Shown here: piece after piece, positions 1 through 11,830 of the stretch
How positions within the stretch are numbered: position 1 is the stretch's first letter
Layout: every line of letters begins with the position of its first letter
Assembly (NCBI GenBank): GCA_028274465.1
Contig: CM051455.1
Coordinates: forward strand, 99,942,942 to 100,006,941
Length of the DNA: 64,000 nt
Direction: 5' to 3'
DNA from: Plantago ovata
Taxonomy: Eukaryota > Streptophyta > Magnoliopsida > Lamiales > Plantaginaceae
Position numbers and translations under genes: made by a program
The notes under the pieces: model-generated
What the model saw: the letters and a program-made list of their open reading frames with translations, nothing else
Database searches by the model: none
What the model was told of the DNA's origin: nothing

Positions 1-125
1 TTCTGATCTGCTAGCCTTTTTGGCCCAATTGTTGAACCCCGTTCAAAGGCCTTTGACCGGCCCCTTCTCACCTAACCCTAACCCTAGCCTGACCCATTCT
101 TCCCTCTCATTCTCTCAGCCGTCCA
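1..125 (+). repeat. fragment of gypsy 5' LTR
   Basis: Aligns with 5918-6042 of the 3' LTR with a few substitutions and small indels. It runs directly into the N gap, so about 2.26 kb of LTR (the counterpart of 6043-8307) is missing here. Confidence 0.9.
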
Positions 126-225
126 NNNNNNNNNNNNNNNNNNNNNNNNNNNNNNNNNNNNNNNNNNNNNNNNNNNNNNNNNNNNNNNNNNNNNNNNNNN
201 NNNNNNNNNNNNNNNNNNNNNNNNN
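126..225. other. assembly gap, 100 N
   Basis: Exactly 100 N, the usual placeholder for a gap of unknown size. Comparison with the complete 3' LTR implies that at least about 2.3 kb (rest of the 5' LTR plus primer binding site) is absent, so coordinates across it are not physical distances. Confidence 0.95.
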
Positions 226-1216
226 GGGTAGGTCTTGTATTTTCTGTGCTTTTCTGATTCGAGTCTTGCATACTAACCTTGAACCGTCTCTTCATCTTCT
301 CTGTTCTGTTTCTGACTACCTCTGACCCGTTCTGAACTGTGACCTTCCGAAGTTGTTTGATTCTGACGTAGTTATTAACTAGTTAACTACGCGGTGCTTA
401 CAGATAGGTATGAGTTCTGAGAAGAAGGTTATTCGTTATCGCCTGTCGAAGGAGAATTTAACCCGTATACCTCCGTTCCTGTTGTTGGCGTTTACCCTGG
501 ATTCGTGTGGATAGGGTCGTGCATGAACGTGATCACTACTGGCTGGAGAACTTTAAGCTTCGAGATGTGATAGCAACGAAGGAAGAGAGATCGGATTTCT
601 GAAGACGGCTTTACGCGCCGCAAGGAGCACTCTGGTTTTGTTCGTTAACCGCGTCCAATGTTGGCATCAGGATTCGCAGGAGGAAAGCTCGGAGGACGTT
701 CCCCGAGGTTGCGGACCATCCCGTAGAGGAAAGAGTGAAGACGAAGAAGAATCCGAAGAGATCCCGAGGAGGACCCCTCCGAGGAAGAAGGAGGAGATGC
801 TCACGTGCCCGAGCGACGTTCCGAGGATGATAGCGAGGACGCTTATTAGGATAGCTATCTTTTCGAGCTCGTACCGAACTTCTTTTTTTGCCAAGCGAGT
901 TTTCCTTTTAGTTCAGCCGACTGAGACTGCTTATGCTTTTCCGTTTACTTGACTCTGTGGTTTTCTGTTTTCCTCGCTAAGACGAGTAGAGACCGTTTTT
1001 CTTTTGTTTTATTGCATGCTTGGCTGTTTTGAGACTTCGTTGTTTCTTTTTTTGCTTTTTGTTTTAAAGTTCAAGGCATGTTTTTCTTCTTCACTGCTCA
1101 GTTTATACCTGTTGTAGAAGATTAAGTACTGGCCTTAGTTCTTTGTTTTTCTGCTCTTTTCTAAGTTAGAGATTCGAGGTTGTTAAATCAACTGCTAAGT
1201 AGTGCCCTTTGTTAGA
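226..1216 (+). other. gypsy 5' leader between LTR and gag
   Basis: About 1 kb without a convincing gene. It is not found in the 3' LTR, so it is internal leader sequence. It includes an A/G-rich stretch near 690-830 that gives short acidic open frames; I see no protein family in them. Confidence 0.6.
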
Positions 1217-2350
1217 ATGAGTCGCAGAAACACTCGTGGTGCCAGCAGCAATGGAAGTGGAGACGATCAACACGCTGAAAATGGAGACCAGGTGGACCGT
1301 ATCATCGCTGCTCTGGGGAATTTCAGCGAAACCATTCGCCGCGCTGGAGCACCAGCACCACCTGTTCAGCCAGCTCCTCCGCCACCACCACCGATCCAGA
1401 CCATCGATCAAGCTGCGGAACGATTCACTCGATTCCATCCTGAGAGGTTCGAGGGAACACCAGATGCCCGTAAGGCTGAACTCTGGATCGAAGGTATGGA
1501 GAATTTATTCTCGATCCTGCACTATCCGGACGAGAGGAAGATCGAGCTTGCTGCTTTCCAGTTCGTGGGAGCCGCCAGGAACTGGTGGAGAACCGTGAAT
1601 GCGAGATGGAGACAAGAGGGAGTTGCTCGTACCTGGGAGAATTTCACCAAGGACTTCACGGACAAGTACGTGCCTCGCTTGGTTCGCGAGAACCGGAGAG
1701 ACGAATTTCAAGCTTTGGTGCAAGGGAACATGGATGTTGCCGACTATGACTCGGAGTTTACTCGGTTACTGAAGTACGTGCCGCATTTCCAGGATGATGA
1801 ACGAGAGAAGGTTCGTCACTTTGTGAAGGGACTCAACTCTGAGATCCGGTACAGTCTATTTGGGACCAATATGCCTACCTATCTCAAGGCTGTCGAACTC
1901 GCCTCCGAGGTAGAGAGTGGTCTCAAGGAGATTAAGATGGCTGATAAGCCATACTCGAGCAAGAGGAACTACTCTAGTTCTTCTGGGAGCCATGGAGGAG
2001 GAAGTCAATCTGGATATAAGAGGGAGAATCGAGGAGGATATCAATCTGGATATCAGGCACCACCGTCGAAGTATTCCCGTACTCAGCATGACAACCGTTC
2101 TTGCAACTCTACTGGAGGGTCTGGGCAGTCATCCCAGGCAAGGAAGAACTGCAACTACTGTGGAGGAGTCAACCACGATGAGCACAACTGCTGGAAAAGA
2201 CAGGGCTTATGCTTGGCTTGTGGGAGTAAGGATCACAAGATTAGCCACTGTCCGAACCGACATGCCATTGTCAAGGGGGAAGGCCAGGAGACTATGCTCC
2301 GAGAAATGATGGAAGGGGTACTATGGCGAAGCCCCGAGTTTTCAGCATAG
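1217..2350 (+). CDS. gag: gypsy Gag polyprotein (capsid and nucleocapsid)
   Basis: The retrotransposon structural protein, which packages element RNA into cytoplasmic virus-like particles. The first ATG of the open frame is at 1217 (upstream in-frame codons contain no ATG), giving 377 residues. A proline-rich N-terminal part (about residues 45-65) is followed by a Retrotrans_gag core containing '[16 protein letters not shown]' and 'ARNWW', then a serine/glycine-rich linker. The C-terminal end has two CX2CX4HX4C zinc knuckles, beginning CNYC and CLAC. The frame is open throughout. The stop at 2348-2350 overlaps the pol start at 2323 by 28 bases in a different frame, so Pol would need frameshifting or re-initiation. 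Confidence 0.9.
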   Translation: MSRRNTRGASSNGSGDDQHAENGDQVDRIIAALGNFSETIRRAGAPAPPVQPAPPPPPPIQTIDQAAERFTRFHPERFEGTPDARKAELWIEGMENLFSILHYPDERKIELAAFQFVGAARNWWRTVNARWRQEGVARTWENFTKDFTDKYVPRLVRENRRDEFQALVQGNMDVADYDSEFTRLLKYVPHFQDDEREKVRHFVKGLNSEIRYSLFGTNMPTYLKAVELASEVESGLKEIKMADKPYSSKRNYSSSSGSHGGGSQSGYKRENRGGYQSGYQAPPSKYSRTQHDNRSCNSTGGSGQSSQARKNCNYCGGVNHDEHNCWKRQGLCLACGSKDHKISHCPNRHAIVKGEGQETMLREMMEGVLWRSPEFSA

Positions 2351-5300
2351 GCGGTCATGAAGTTCCTGACGCCGCAAATGTGGTTGAAGGTACGCTACTG
2401 ATCGCTCAAACTTCTTCTAAAGCTTTATTTGATCCTGGTGCTACGCATTCATTTATTGCTGAAGTATTTGTTGAATCACTCGTTTTACCATACAAAGTAC
2501 TACCCTACGCTTTAGAAGTATGTACGCCTTTGGGAGCTAGTCTAATCACTAAGAAGTTCGTCGAGCGATGTGAGATTTCCATCCTAGGAAGAACTTTCCC
2601 TGCTGACCTAATATTTCTACCTCTATCAACCTACGATGTTATTCTGGGTATGGATTGGCTGTCCGAGCACTACGCGCAACTGGATTGTCGAACCAAGGCA
2701 ATATCCCTGGGAAAACCTGGAGAGGGGAAAGTCGTATGGAAAGGAGATAAGAGAAGGGATGAGAAGTTTCTACTGTCTGCCATGGAAGCTAGGAGGCTAT
2801 ACGTGAAGGGTGTTACCTGCTTTTTGGCGTATCTGATCAATAAACCCAAAGATCAGCCAAAAATCGAGGAAGTCAGGGTGGTTAAGGAGTTCAAGGGTGT
2901 TTTCCCTGAGAAGCTGGATTCCGTACCCCCTGAACGAGAAGTGGAGTTTAGCATTGATCTGGTACCTGGCACTGCACCAGTATCGAAGTCACCGTATAGG
3001 ATGGCACCTGCTGAGCTTAAGGAGCTGAAGACTCAACTGCAAGATCTGGTGGATAACGGTTTTGTGAGACCTAGTTCTTCACCTTGGGGATCACCGGTTT
3101 TGTTCGTAAAGAAGAAGGATGGTACCATGAGGATGTGTATCGACTATCGAGGCTTGAATCAAGTCACTGTTAAGAACAAGTACCCCCTACCCCGTATTGA
3201 GGAACTGTTCGATCAGTTAGAAGGTTCGAAGGTTTACTCAAAGCTTGATTTGCGACAAGGCTATTATCAAGTTAGGGTAAGGGAAGAAGACATACCTAAG
3301 ACTGCCCTAAACTCGAGGTATGGTCATTACGAGTTCGTAGTGATACCGTTTGGCCTTACGAATGCCCCGGCTGTGTTCATGGATTTGATGCACCGAGTTT
3401 TTCAGCCGTATCTGGATCAGTTTGTTGTTGTTTTCATCGACGACATTCTCGTTTACTCAAAATCTGAAGAAGATCATGAGAAACATCTTCGAATCGTCTT
3501 GGAAACTCTTCAGAACAACAAATTGTATGCCAAATTCAGCAAGTGTGAATTTTGGCTAGATAAAGTAGCCTTCTTAGGGCACATTATCTATGGAGAAGGT
3601 TTGGAGGTTGATCCATCGAAGATTGAGTCGATAGTCAATTGGAAGAGACCCGAATCTGTCACTGAAGTGAGGAGTTTTCTCGGTTTGGCTGGTTACTATC
3701 GCCGTTTGTGAAGGATTATTCGAAGATAGCGGGACCCTTGTCCTCTTTAACATGGAAAAATCCCAAGTTCGGATGGAGTGACAAGTGTCAGGAAAGCTTC
3801 GAGGAGCTGAAGAAGAGGCTGACCACCGCCCCTATGGCTCTTCCCGAGGGAACCAACGACTTTATAGTCTACACTGATGCTTCAAAGGAAGGTTTGGGTT
3901 GTGTACTGATGCAACGAGAAAAGGTGATCGCATATGCATCGAGAAAACTGAAGCCATATGAAAGAAATTACCCAATCCATGACCTTGAGCTAGCTGCTAT
4001 AGTCTTTGCGTTGGGAAAATGGAGACACTATCTTTATGGTCCTGAGTTCACCATCCTCACGGATCATAAGAGCTTGAAATATGTGTTTACCCAAAAGGAG
4101 TTGAACATGAGACAACGACGATGGATGGAATTTCTGGGCGATTACACTTGTACCATTCGATACCATCCGGGTAAGGCCAATGTGGTCGCCGATGCTTTAA
4201 GTCGTAGGGTACACGTGTCAAATCTCGAAGTATCCAAATTGTCGTGTATGTTCGCCAATATCACTTTGAGGTATGAGTTGGCAGGAAAGATTCTTGAGGC
4301 TCAAGAGCATGATGAAGAGCTTCAAGATATCAAGGCACATATTACTGAGCCTCGAAATGAGAAATTCTCTATCGATGAGAATGGAGCCCTAAGGTTTCAG
4401 GGTAGATTGTGTGTGCCTTCTGATGAAGAGCTTAGACGATTAATTTTGGAGGAAGCTCATAAGTCTAAGTATTCGATGCATCCTGGAGGAAACAAGATGT
4501 ACGAGGATTTGAAGAAGGTCTACTGGTGGACCTATATGAAACGAGATGTTGCACAGTTTGTGCAAAGTTGTTTGGTCTGCCAGCAAGTGAAGGCCGAGCA
4601 CCAGAAACCGGGAGGTTTACTACAGCCACTCGAGATTCCACAGTGGAAATGGGAGATGATCACTATGGATTTTGTGACTGGTCTACCGGTAGCTAGGGGT
4701 GGTTTTGATAGTGTTTGGGTTATTGTCGATAGATTGACAAAATCGGCACATTTTCTACCTGTTAAAACCACCTACACATCCGAGAAGTTGGCCGAAGTCT
4801 ACCGCGATGAGATAATCAGGCTTCATGGCACTCCAGTGAGCATTGTCTCTGATAGAGATCCGAAGTTTGTCTCGAGATTTTGGAAGCAAGTACATGAAGG
4901 CTTAGGTACTAAGTTGAATTTTAGTACCGCAGCTCATCCGCAGACAGATGGCCAATCTGAAAGGACCATTCAAACTTTAGAAGATCTTCTGAGATTGTGT
5001 GTGCTAGATCACCAAGGAAGCTGGGCACAGCATTAGCCATTAGTGGAGTATGCTTATAACAACAGTTATCAAGCATCAATTGGTATGGCACCGTTCGAGG
5101 CGCTGTATGGTCGGAAGTGTAGATCACCAGGATTTGGAGGACCGAATTTCTACCCCAGTAGCTGGAGAGAGGTCTCTCAACGAGATGATACAAGAAACCT
5201 TGGAAAAGGTTAGACTTATCCGAGACCGTTTGAGAACTGCTCAAAGCCGACAGAAGAGTTACGCCGATAATCGTAGGCGAGATCTGGAGTTTGAAGTCGG

Positions 5301-5748
5301 TGATTTTGTCTTTCTCAAGCTATCTCCGAGAAAGGGAATTGTTCGTATGGGTCGCAGAGCTAAGCTGAACCCTCGATATGTGGGTCCATACGAGATCATT
5401 GAGAGAGTTGGCATTGTGGCTTATCGGTTGCAACTGCCCACTACTATTACTGGTATTCATAATGTATTCCATGTATCTCAACTGAAGAAGTATTATCCGG
5501 ATCCGTCGCACGTGATTCAACCCGAGGAAGTGACCATTGAGGAGGATTTGTCCTATGTGGAGCAACCGGTTCATATTCTTGACCAGAAGGTACAACAGCT
5601 CCGTAATCGGCAAATCAAGCAAGTAAAGGTGCTGTGGAGAAATCATCAGTATGAGGAAGCAACCTGGGAAAGCGAGGATGACATGCGCCGGCAGTATCCC
5701 GAGCTCTTCAACTTTTCAGGTGCGAATTTGGGGACCAAATTCTTTTAA
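2323..5748 (+). pseudogene. pol: gypsy Pol: protease, RT, RNase H, integrase, chromodomain; broken
   Basis: Pol copies element RNA and integrates the cDNA. Domains in order: aspartic protease with '[10 protein letters not shown]' (D-P-G in place of the usual D-S/T-G) near 2430; reverse transcriptase with 'FIDD' at 3433-3444; RNase H from 'VYTDASKEG' near 3870; integrase zinc finger near 4450-4590; catalytic core with D in 'TMDF', D in 'SDRD' and E in 'SERTIQ'; and a chromodomain-like tail ending 'EEATWESEDDMRRQYPELF'. The breaks are: loss of one T in the TTT at 3705-3707 after 'GYYRR', a TAG where Leu is expected at 5034-5036, and a change of frame between about 5128 and 5155. The coding block is otherwise well conserved. 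The missing T could be sequencing error. The TAG and the later frame change look like decay, though they too rest on a single consensus. Confidence 0.9.
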
Positions 5749-5759
5749 GGGGGGAAGAG
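5747..5759 (+). other. polypurine tract of the gypsy element
   Basis: AAGGGGGGAAGAG lies immediately before the TGTAACACC start of the 3' LTR, where the plus-strand primer of LTR elements sits. Confidence 0.85.
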
Positions 5760-8307
5760 TGTAACACCCCGTTCTTTTTAATTATTTAATTATTTATTTA
5801 TTATTTAATTATTTATTTTAGTTAATTAATTATCAGAGTAAATTATTTATTCGATAATTAGTTAATTAATTTCGCGTAAGTTAGTTCGTTTCGTTTTGTT
5901 TGGATTAAGCTGGACTTTCTGATCTGCTAGCCTTTTGGCCCAATTGTTGAACCCAGTCAAAGGCCCTTTGACCGGCCCAATTCTCACCTAACCCTAACCC
6001 TAGCCTGACCCATCTCTTCCCTCATCATTCTCTCAGCCGTCCAACTCATTTAGTAAGAAAGAAAGAAAAGCTTGAAGAGAGAAAGGAAAAGAGAAAGAGG
6101 GAGAGAGTTGGTTCTGTGATTGCTGCCGCCGCCGTCTCCGATCAATCGCCGCCGCGATCTCGGTCCTCGCCGCGCCGCCGCCGCCGCGCGTTCTGTTCTG
6201 TTCGCGTGTTGCCGCCGTTGTTTTGCCCGTCGCCTCCGTTCGCGATCTCTGTCCCGATTCAGCTCGGTCGCGGTCCTTGCTGCTCCGTCATCTCCGTCCG
6301 TCTCGTGCCGCCGCCGTCGCTTTGCTCCGTTCGCCGTTGACCGCGTTGCCGCCGCCGCTGTCTGCTCCGATCTCTGAACCGCGAGTCGCCGCCGTTCTGT
6401 GTTGTCATCGATCCATTCGATCGATCCGATTGTCCGTCTGTCTCTCGCCGCGTCAACTCCGATCGATTCCGCCGGTCCGCCTTTCGTCGCCGCCGGTCTA
6501 GTTCGTTCCGTTCCGATTTGATTTTTCCGATCTCGCAGTAAGTCGGTTCTATCCTTTGGTTCCGAATTCGGTTTTGATTTCGGTTCGATTCGAATCTTGT
6601 TTAATTCTTTTTTTTCTTTTCGATTGTTCAACTCTCTTTTTCGATTTGAAGGTAAATCTCGTTTCTCTTACTGCTGCTCCTGATTCGAAACTCGTACTCG
6701 TATTCTGTTTGGACTTTTTTACCCTTGGACTGTTTTGCCCTTGATCGATCTGACCTTGTTATTTGATTCGAACCGAGAACCGGGACTTAGGTTGTTAGAG
6801 GTTGTTAGATTGTAGTTACTGTTTGCTGGACTTGTGAACTTTTGACCTCGTATGATTGACTTTGATTTCCTATTTGACCTCGAAAGGACTTTTGGACCTT
6901 GTTGTTACTGTTTTGGATTTTTGTGGCCTGATTTGGGAAACCTAAAAACCTAAAGGACCTTTTTGCAGTTTTACCGTTGACCGTAGTTGACTGACAGTGA
7001 GCTTTTATCGTAAACCTTGTTGTTTTGAGAAGACTGTTAAGTGTTGGAAAACTTCTGGTTTGTTTGTTCTGTCTGTTTTCGAAAAGGGTTTTTCTTGCAA
7101 TTTACCACTGAGGGTATTTTGGTAATTTCCAGAATCTGAAAACCGAGAGAGTTTCTGAAAATATTTCAAGCTTAGTTTCTGTTATTGTAAATTAGTATTG
7201 ACTTGACTTGCTAGCCTAGTTTGTTAGGTTCTTGTTTGACTAACTTAGAGGTCCCGAGTTCGAACCCCGACTTTACCATTCTTTTTTCAACCTTTCTTCT
7301 TCCGTCCGTTCGACTTCTAAAGTGTGTTTAGTACTTTCTTGTTAGGTTCTCCGTTGTCCTTAAACCCGTAAAGCTCATTTCTCGTTGAAGGTTCTTTGCT
7401 CGCAAGTTAAGGTGAGTGTTCACCCCTAAACCTATTATTTGCGAAAAACTGGAAGGCTATGTGACTGTTTGTACCTACTACTATATACTGTTTATTATAT
7501 GCTTCCGCGTAAAAGTATAAGTCCTAAGTATGACTTTTATATTTCTGTTTATTGCTACTCTATTCTGTACTGACCTTTCTGCAGGAACACCTCTCGGTGT
7601 TAATTATTTATATCTGTTGTTCTGTATCTGTTCTGTTTCTGTGTGACCGGTCGATTAGGTTATGGTTAGGTAGGCTTGGGTAGTAGAGGACTATCGGGTT
7701 TGCTTGATCGTGGCCTAGTCTATTCCCTTTTAGGCGCGAGGCAGAAGTCGCTGAGGTCTATTAGGGTCGTAGGATCTGTTTCCCCAAAGTACACGGGGGT
7801 TTCTGTTTCTGTCCGGAGTTGTGCACCCTCTGGAGGGAGTTATAAGGGCATTCTGGGAGTAGGAGCAATAAGGCGGGCTGCACCAACGGTCTACAATGTA
7901 TCTGTTCTGTTAATCTGTTATATGTGTTCTGTCTGTTTGCTCGTTTTTTCTGAAAAGGATTTTGATTTTAAAACTGTTTACTTTCTGTTTTTAACTTAGA
8001 ACCTCACTGAGATCCTTTATCTCACACTCATTTGTTTTTCAAAATTCCTTCCTTTCAGATGCTGCTGACTAGGATGCCAGCGACTGAGAGAAGGGTCTGG
8101 GGTGTCACGGGTTTCTTTTCAAAATAAGAAGATAAACTTTTATTGTCTTCATTCGTTTTTCATTTGAACTTGAGTTGTCATTGAATATTGTTTATTTCTG
8201 TTAGCGTCAAAGATTATTTTGGCATTAATTGCCGACCGTTGCTATTAAAGTTATTTTTGATTTCTTTTCGAGTATTTATTTCTGTTTTCAAAACCGGTAC
8301 CGTTACA
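5760..8307 (+). repeat. gypsy 3' LTR, 2,548 bp
   Basis: Begins TGTAACACCCC and ends ACCGTTACA, giving the inverted termini TGTAAC/GTTACA. A purine tract (about 6055-6110) precedes a very GC- and CCG-rich block (about 6116-6500). A tRNA-like stretch lies at 7212-7274. Reading frames across the CCG block are by-products of its composition, not genes. Promoter and polyadenylation signals should lie here, but I could not place a convincing TATA box. Confidence 0.88.
7212..7274 (+). repeat. tRNA-like (A box/B box) segment inside gypsy LTR
   Basis: TAGCCTAGTTTGTTAGG resembles a pol III A box, and about 35 bases on GAGTTCGAACC resembles the B box. The spacing suits a tRNA or SINE head. It may be a captured SINE fragment or a chance resemblance; no folding check was possible. 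Confidence 0.4.
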
Positions 8308-8339
8308 GTGTTAGTAAAACTACCATCTCTACGATTACT

Positions 8340-9080
8340 CTAGTGACAAAGCCATTCACCATATTCCAATAGACTATCATCGAGCTTATCATCCTCTCCC
8401 AATAGGTCTAAACATGCAGGACAATCTTTCACAAGATGTCCCAAGATTCCACAATAGTAACAAAAACTCGGAAGTTTCTCATACGTTAACGGGACTGTAC
8501 GTGGTTCATTATTAGGACCCTAAACCCTTGCAAAACGTAGTAAAGGCTGTGTAACATCCAATCTGCCTTAATCCTCATTGTCGTCGATAAGAAGCCCTTA
8601 TTAGCCTGCCCATTCAGCATCAAATAAGTATCAACAACATTACCTATCACCCGAGCCACCTTCTCTGGCATGCGCATGGGCGGGAGACCACTGACATTCA
8701 CAAAGAAATCACAAACATCCAGATTGACAGTCAACGGATCCTCCTGTTCCCCTATAGGTCGAAGTATAACAAAGATTGCGATCGAAAGCCCACGAACCTT
8801 GGTTCAACACCTTTCTCTTCTCAGTCGCATGACCAAATTGCAGAAACAACCGTTCCCCTTCAACTTTCTGGATACGAACACCCCTAGTGAGTCCCCATAC
8901 ACCACTCATGGTTCTCTCAAAATCCCCCACATTCACACTTCTCCTCGTCACAATCCTACCTACCAAGCACAGATTCATATCAGTCGTATCCCACGTTCCC
9001 TGAGGGACTTGTAGCATGGTATCTTCCCTTAAACTCTAGTGTAGCATCTTACTAATCTCCTATGTATCAGCCTTTGTCAT
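8340..9080 (-). pseudogene. DUF4283 / CCHC zinc-knuckle protein, decayed
   Basis: On the minus strand the region encodes a DUF4283-like domain (pieces such as 'FERTMSGVWGLTRGV' and 'FLQFGHATEKRKVLNQGSW'). It continues through 'VNLDVCDFFVNVSGLPPMRM' to a zinc knuckle CYYCGILGHLVKDC (CX2CX4HX4C) preceded by 'TYEKLPSF'. This architecture is common in plant LINE-associated and DUF4283 genes. Two TAG codons replace what should be CAG (Gln) shortly after the likely start at 9080, and two or more frame changes occur near 8710-8735 and 8520-8560. It lies next to the gypsy 3' LTR and ends at a TAG at 8340-8342. No reverse transcriptase follows, so the LINE link is inference. Confidence 0.75.
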
Positions 9081-10553
9081 TGCAACCAATGTAGTAACCA
9101 CCGTAGTACGAGTTATGTATGTAGAGATCACTAACCAGGGCCACCTGTGAAAAACAAAGGGCAAGAGGTACAGAGCAAAAACACTGGTGCACGTTAGGTA
9201 TAGGGGAAAGGGGCGGCTGAGGGAAAAAAAGGTAAAACTGTTAACGTGCTTGTTACTAATAAAATTAAGAGTTTTAGGTTTTTTTTACTCTAAACAAAAG
9301 GGTAAAGCAAAACTAGACATGACTCAACTTTTCGATAAAGTAACGCAAGAAATCTTAAAAAAAACTTACCAAAAAAGTTAAAGGCCAACAGATCTCATCG
9401 TAATAATGGAGTAGTATGAATGAAAAACAGGGAAGGGACAAGAACAATCACTCACAAAGCGATCCACACTCCAGCTGGGGGAAGATAAACTCTCATACGA
9501 GAGGACGTGAAGAGAGAAAAACACGGAGCATATAATTACATGGACATATTGTTCTCAAGGAAATAATACTTTCAACCTAGTTTATTACAATTATTTTAAA
9601 AAAAAATTGAAGTTTTAATTATTTTTAGTTCCTTAAAATTATGTAAAGTTGGAACGAATACACCAAGAAAATTGAATTCATAATGACTTTTTACAAATTG
9701 AGATTCTACAATGACAAAAATATTGATGAATGATCAACAATGAATGAGTAATGAAACTAATTTGTGAATGTATAGTTAGAATTGACATTGAAATTAATTT
9801 AGGGTAAAAAGAAAAGATATTTTATTAATATAAACCAACCTCGTGATAATAAGAAACTTAAAGAAAAATTAAAAAAATTAAAAAATAAAAATAAATAAAA
9901 TAATTTTGGCGTTACGCCAGAATGACAATCTGGAGTAACGCCAGAATGACAATTTGGCGTTACGCCAGACTGTCAATCTGGCGTAACGCCTGATTAATTT
10001 TTTATTAAATATTGAAATATTGTTGTGATTATGATGATTTTCTTTATTAAGTTGTGAAAAATCACACATATTAAAATTGTATTAAAATTACAAGTTATGT
10101 AAATTTGAAATATTTGTTTATATATTTTTCAAGTCATTTAAATATTATATTGAAAAATATATATTTGAGTCAGCAGTTTGATATTTTTCAAACTTAAGGA
10201 TATTTTTGCAATATGACAAAAAATTGGAAAAAAATGGACTGCGAATAGTAAAATATGGACGGAAAATAACATTCATGTATATAAATTGTTATTCGGAACT
10301 CCGAAGTTCTAATGATGCCTCCACCTTTGCTTATATACAATACCCTAGCTCAAACCTGATCCAACACCAATTTACATTCACCGAGTACATAATGTTTACT
10401 CGTCCAAAAAGTAATAAGTAATAATGTTTAACCCGTCAACTTAAGTCCATATAAATTTTCAGTTCCAGTACATATAATATTATCAGGTCCGGTCCATTAT
10501 ATATAAAACTCGTAATAAAAAAAGTACGGGTTATTACACCTTATAACTCCACC
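9081..10553. other. AT-rich non-coding spacer
   Basis: No gene is supported. It holds A/T-rich runs, a 24-bp-period palindromic array (9908-9990, listed separately) and short open frames with no recognisable family. Confidence 0.6.
9908..9990. repeat. 24-bp-period array of 11-bp palindromes
   Basis: Four copies of GGCGTTACGCC or a close variant start at 9908, 9932, 9956 and 9980. Each is an imperfect palindrome, separated by 13-bp spacers of the form AGAATGACAATCT. The surrounding DNA is strongly AT-rich, so the array stands out in composition. Confidence 0.85.
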
Positions 10554-10955
10554 TAAGACCAAAAATAACGGTGGTTGGGTTGGCAATGAAGTGGGCCTTG
10601 GCCCACAAAACTATTAAAATAGAAAAAGGAAAAAAATAGAAAAAAAGAGAGAGAACGACAATTGAGGTTGGCAACCTCCAACCTGCCGGACTCTCCTTTT
10701 TGGATGGGGAGTATTGGACCTGTAAATATAATTAAAATTTTGTATTATCTCTTTCATTTATTATCATAAAAAAATTATCAAATTCATAAATTTATTCTCT
10801 ATAAATAGAGACTAAATTTGTTATAGTTTCCACACATCTGAAAAATTCTCTTCTATTCAATTACTTCCTATCTCACTCTAATATCTTATTTATTCTTTTC
10901 AAAAGGATATTATCCACAATTTTCTTCTCAACAATTCCCAAATTAAGAAGTTGAT

Positions 10956-11830
10956 ATGAAGATTCAATTTCCTCCTACTCAGTTCCTCCTAATCCCATTC
11001 AAACTAATCCCGAACGTCCAACCTGCTGAAGACACGAACTCACAAAACGTTGTGAGTGGGAGCCCAATGAAGACATAGCCCTAATGTAAGCTTGAGATTA
11101 CATAAGTGGAGATCAAATTATTGGTACCAATCAAAGTGGTGAAAATTATGGGTAGCAATTCACAAGATGTATGAGCAATCACGAGCATAATCTCCCGGTA
11201 CACTCAATTACCGAAATATTGAGTCAATGAGAGGTCATTATCCGCGGCTCAACAGAAATATCACGAAGTGGGTTGGGGTATACAAGGAAGCCTATAGGCA
11301 TAAAACAAGCGGAATGAGTATGGATTATGTTGAAAAAATAGCTATTAGGCTTTACAGTAAGAAGGGTGAATTTCCGCACATGGAAGTGTGGAAAAACAAT
11401 TATGCGCTAGGCATCAAAGTGGGAGTTGCATCTGCCTTGTGGGAATAGAAGGCCTCATCCAGATGCACTAGAGTCCGGGGGATTATGGTCATGTTGAGTT
11501 CAAAAAAATCAAGAACCGATGATGAAAATGATGGTGGCCCAACAGAATCTGCTCCGGAGACTCCAGGGAGTGGTACTTCAACAATAAGTCATCCCACCAA
11601 TAGAGAAGGGGCCAAGGAAGGAAGGGAAAAGATGTAGCATCATCAATCCAAGCTGCAATTTCAGAGGAATTCATTAATGAATTGCATGCAATGAGGATCA
11701 CGCGTGAGAAAGAACTTGAGTTAGGCAATTCAAGGCTTGAAAAGAGCAAAAGAAATTAGGCATTTCCATATTGACAGCGTTGTTGACAAAAGCAAACCTA
11801 ACGCCCCAAGAAGAAGATCCCAAGAACTAG
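10956..11830 (+). pseudogene. Harb1 ORF1 (Myb/SANT-like accessory protein), broken
   Basis: PIF/Harbinger elements encode a Myb/trihelix-like DNA-binding protein that helps recruit the transposase to the element ends. The best segment includes 'GVYKEAYRHKTSGMS' and 'GEFPHMEVWKN', matching the conserved ORF1 core. The C-terminal end 'TPQEEDPKN' before TAG at 11828-11830 has a close counterpart in Harb2. Several stops and frame changes separate the pieces, so it is non-functional. The ATG at 10956 is positioned like the start of Harb2 ORF1. Confidence 0.75.

Larger units (their letters stand above)
1..8307 (+). mobile_element. Ty3/gypsy LTR retrotransposon, chromovirus (Tekay-like), 5' end cut by window
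   Basis: A Ty3/gypsy element in the order gag, protease, reverse transcriptase, RNase H, integrase, chromodomain-like tail, polypurine tract, 3' LTR. Bases 1-125 match the inside of the 3' LTR from 5918 on, so they belong to the 5' LTR. The rest of that LTR and the primer site fall in the N gap. Integrase precedes the C-terminal chromodomain-like region and follows RNase H, which is the gypsy order. The LTR over 2.5 kb long and the TGTAACACCCC start are typical of the Tekay/Del lineage. The element is a dead copy because pol is broken. The 5' target duplication lies outside the window, so its TSD cannot be checked. Confidence 0.93.

Noticed and set aside
71..87. CCTAACCCTAACCCTAG, telomere-like repeat (also near 5987)
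   Set aside because: Only two to three units, present in both LTR copies, and not the usual plant CCCTAAA unit; it is part of the LTR.
6050..6631. 193-codon Arg-rich open frame on the minus strand in the gypsy LTR
   Set aside because: Produced by CCG repeats and lack of stop codons in GC-rich DNA; overlapping long frames occur in several phases and no family is seen.
9878..10069. Small minus-strand frame with repeated RLSFWRNA-like units
   Set aside because: A translation of the 24-bp palindromic array; a period divisible by three keeps it open by chance.
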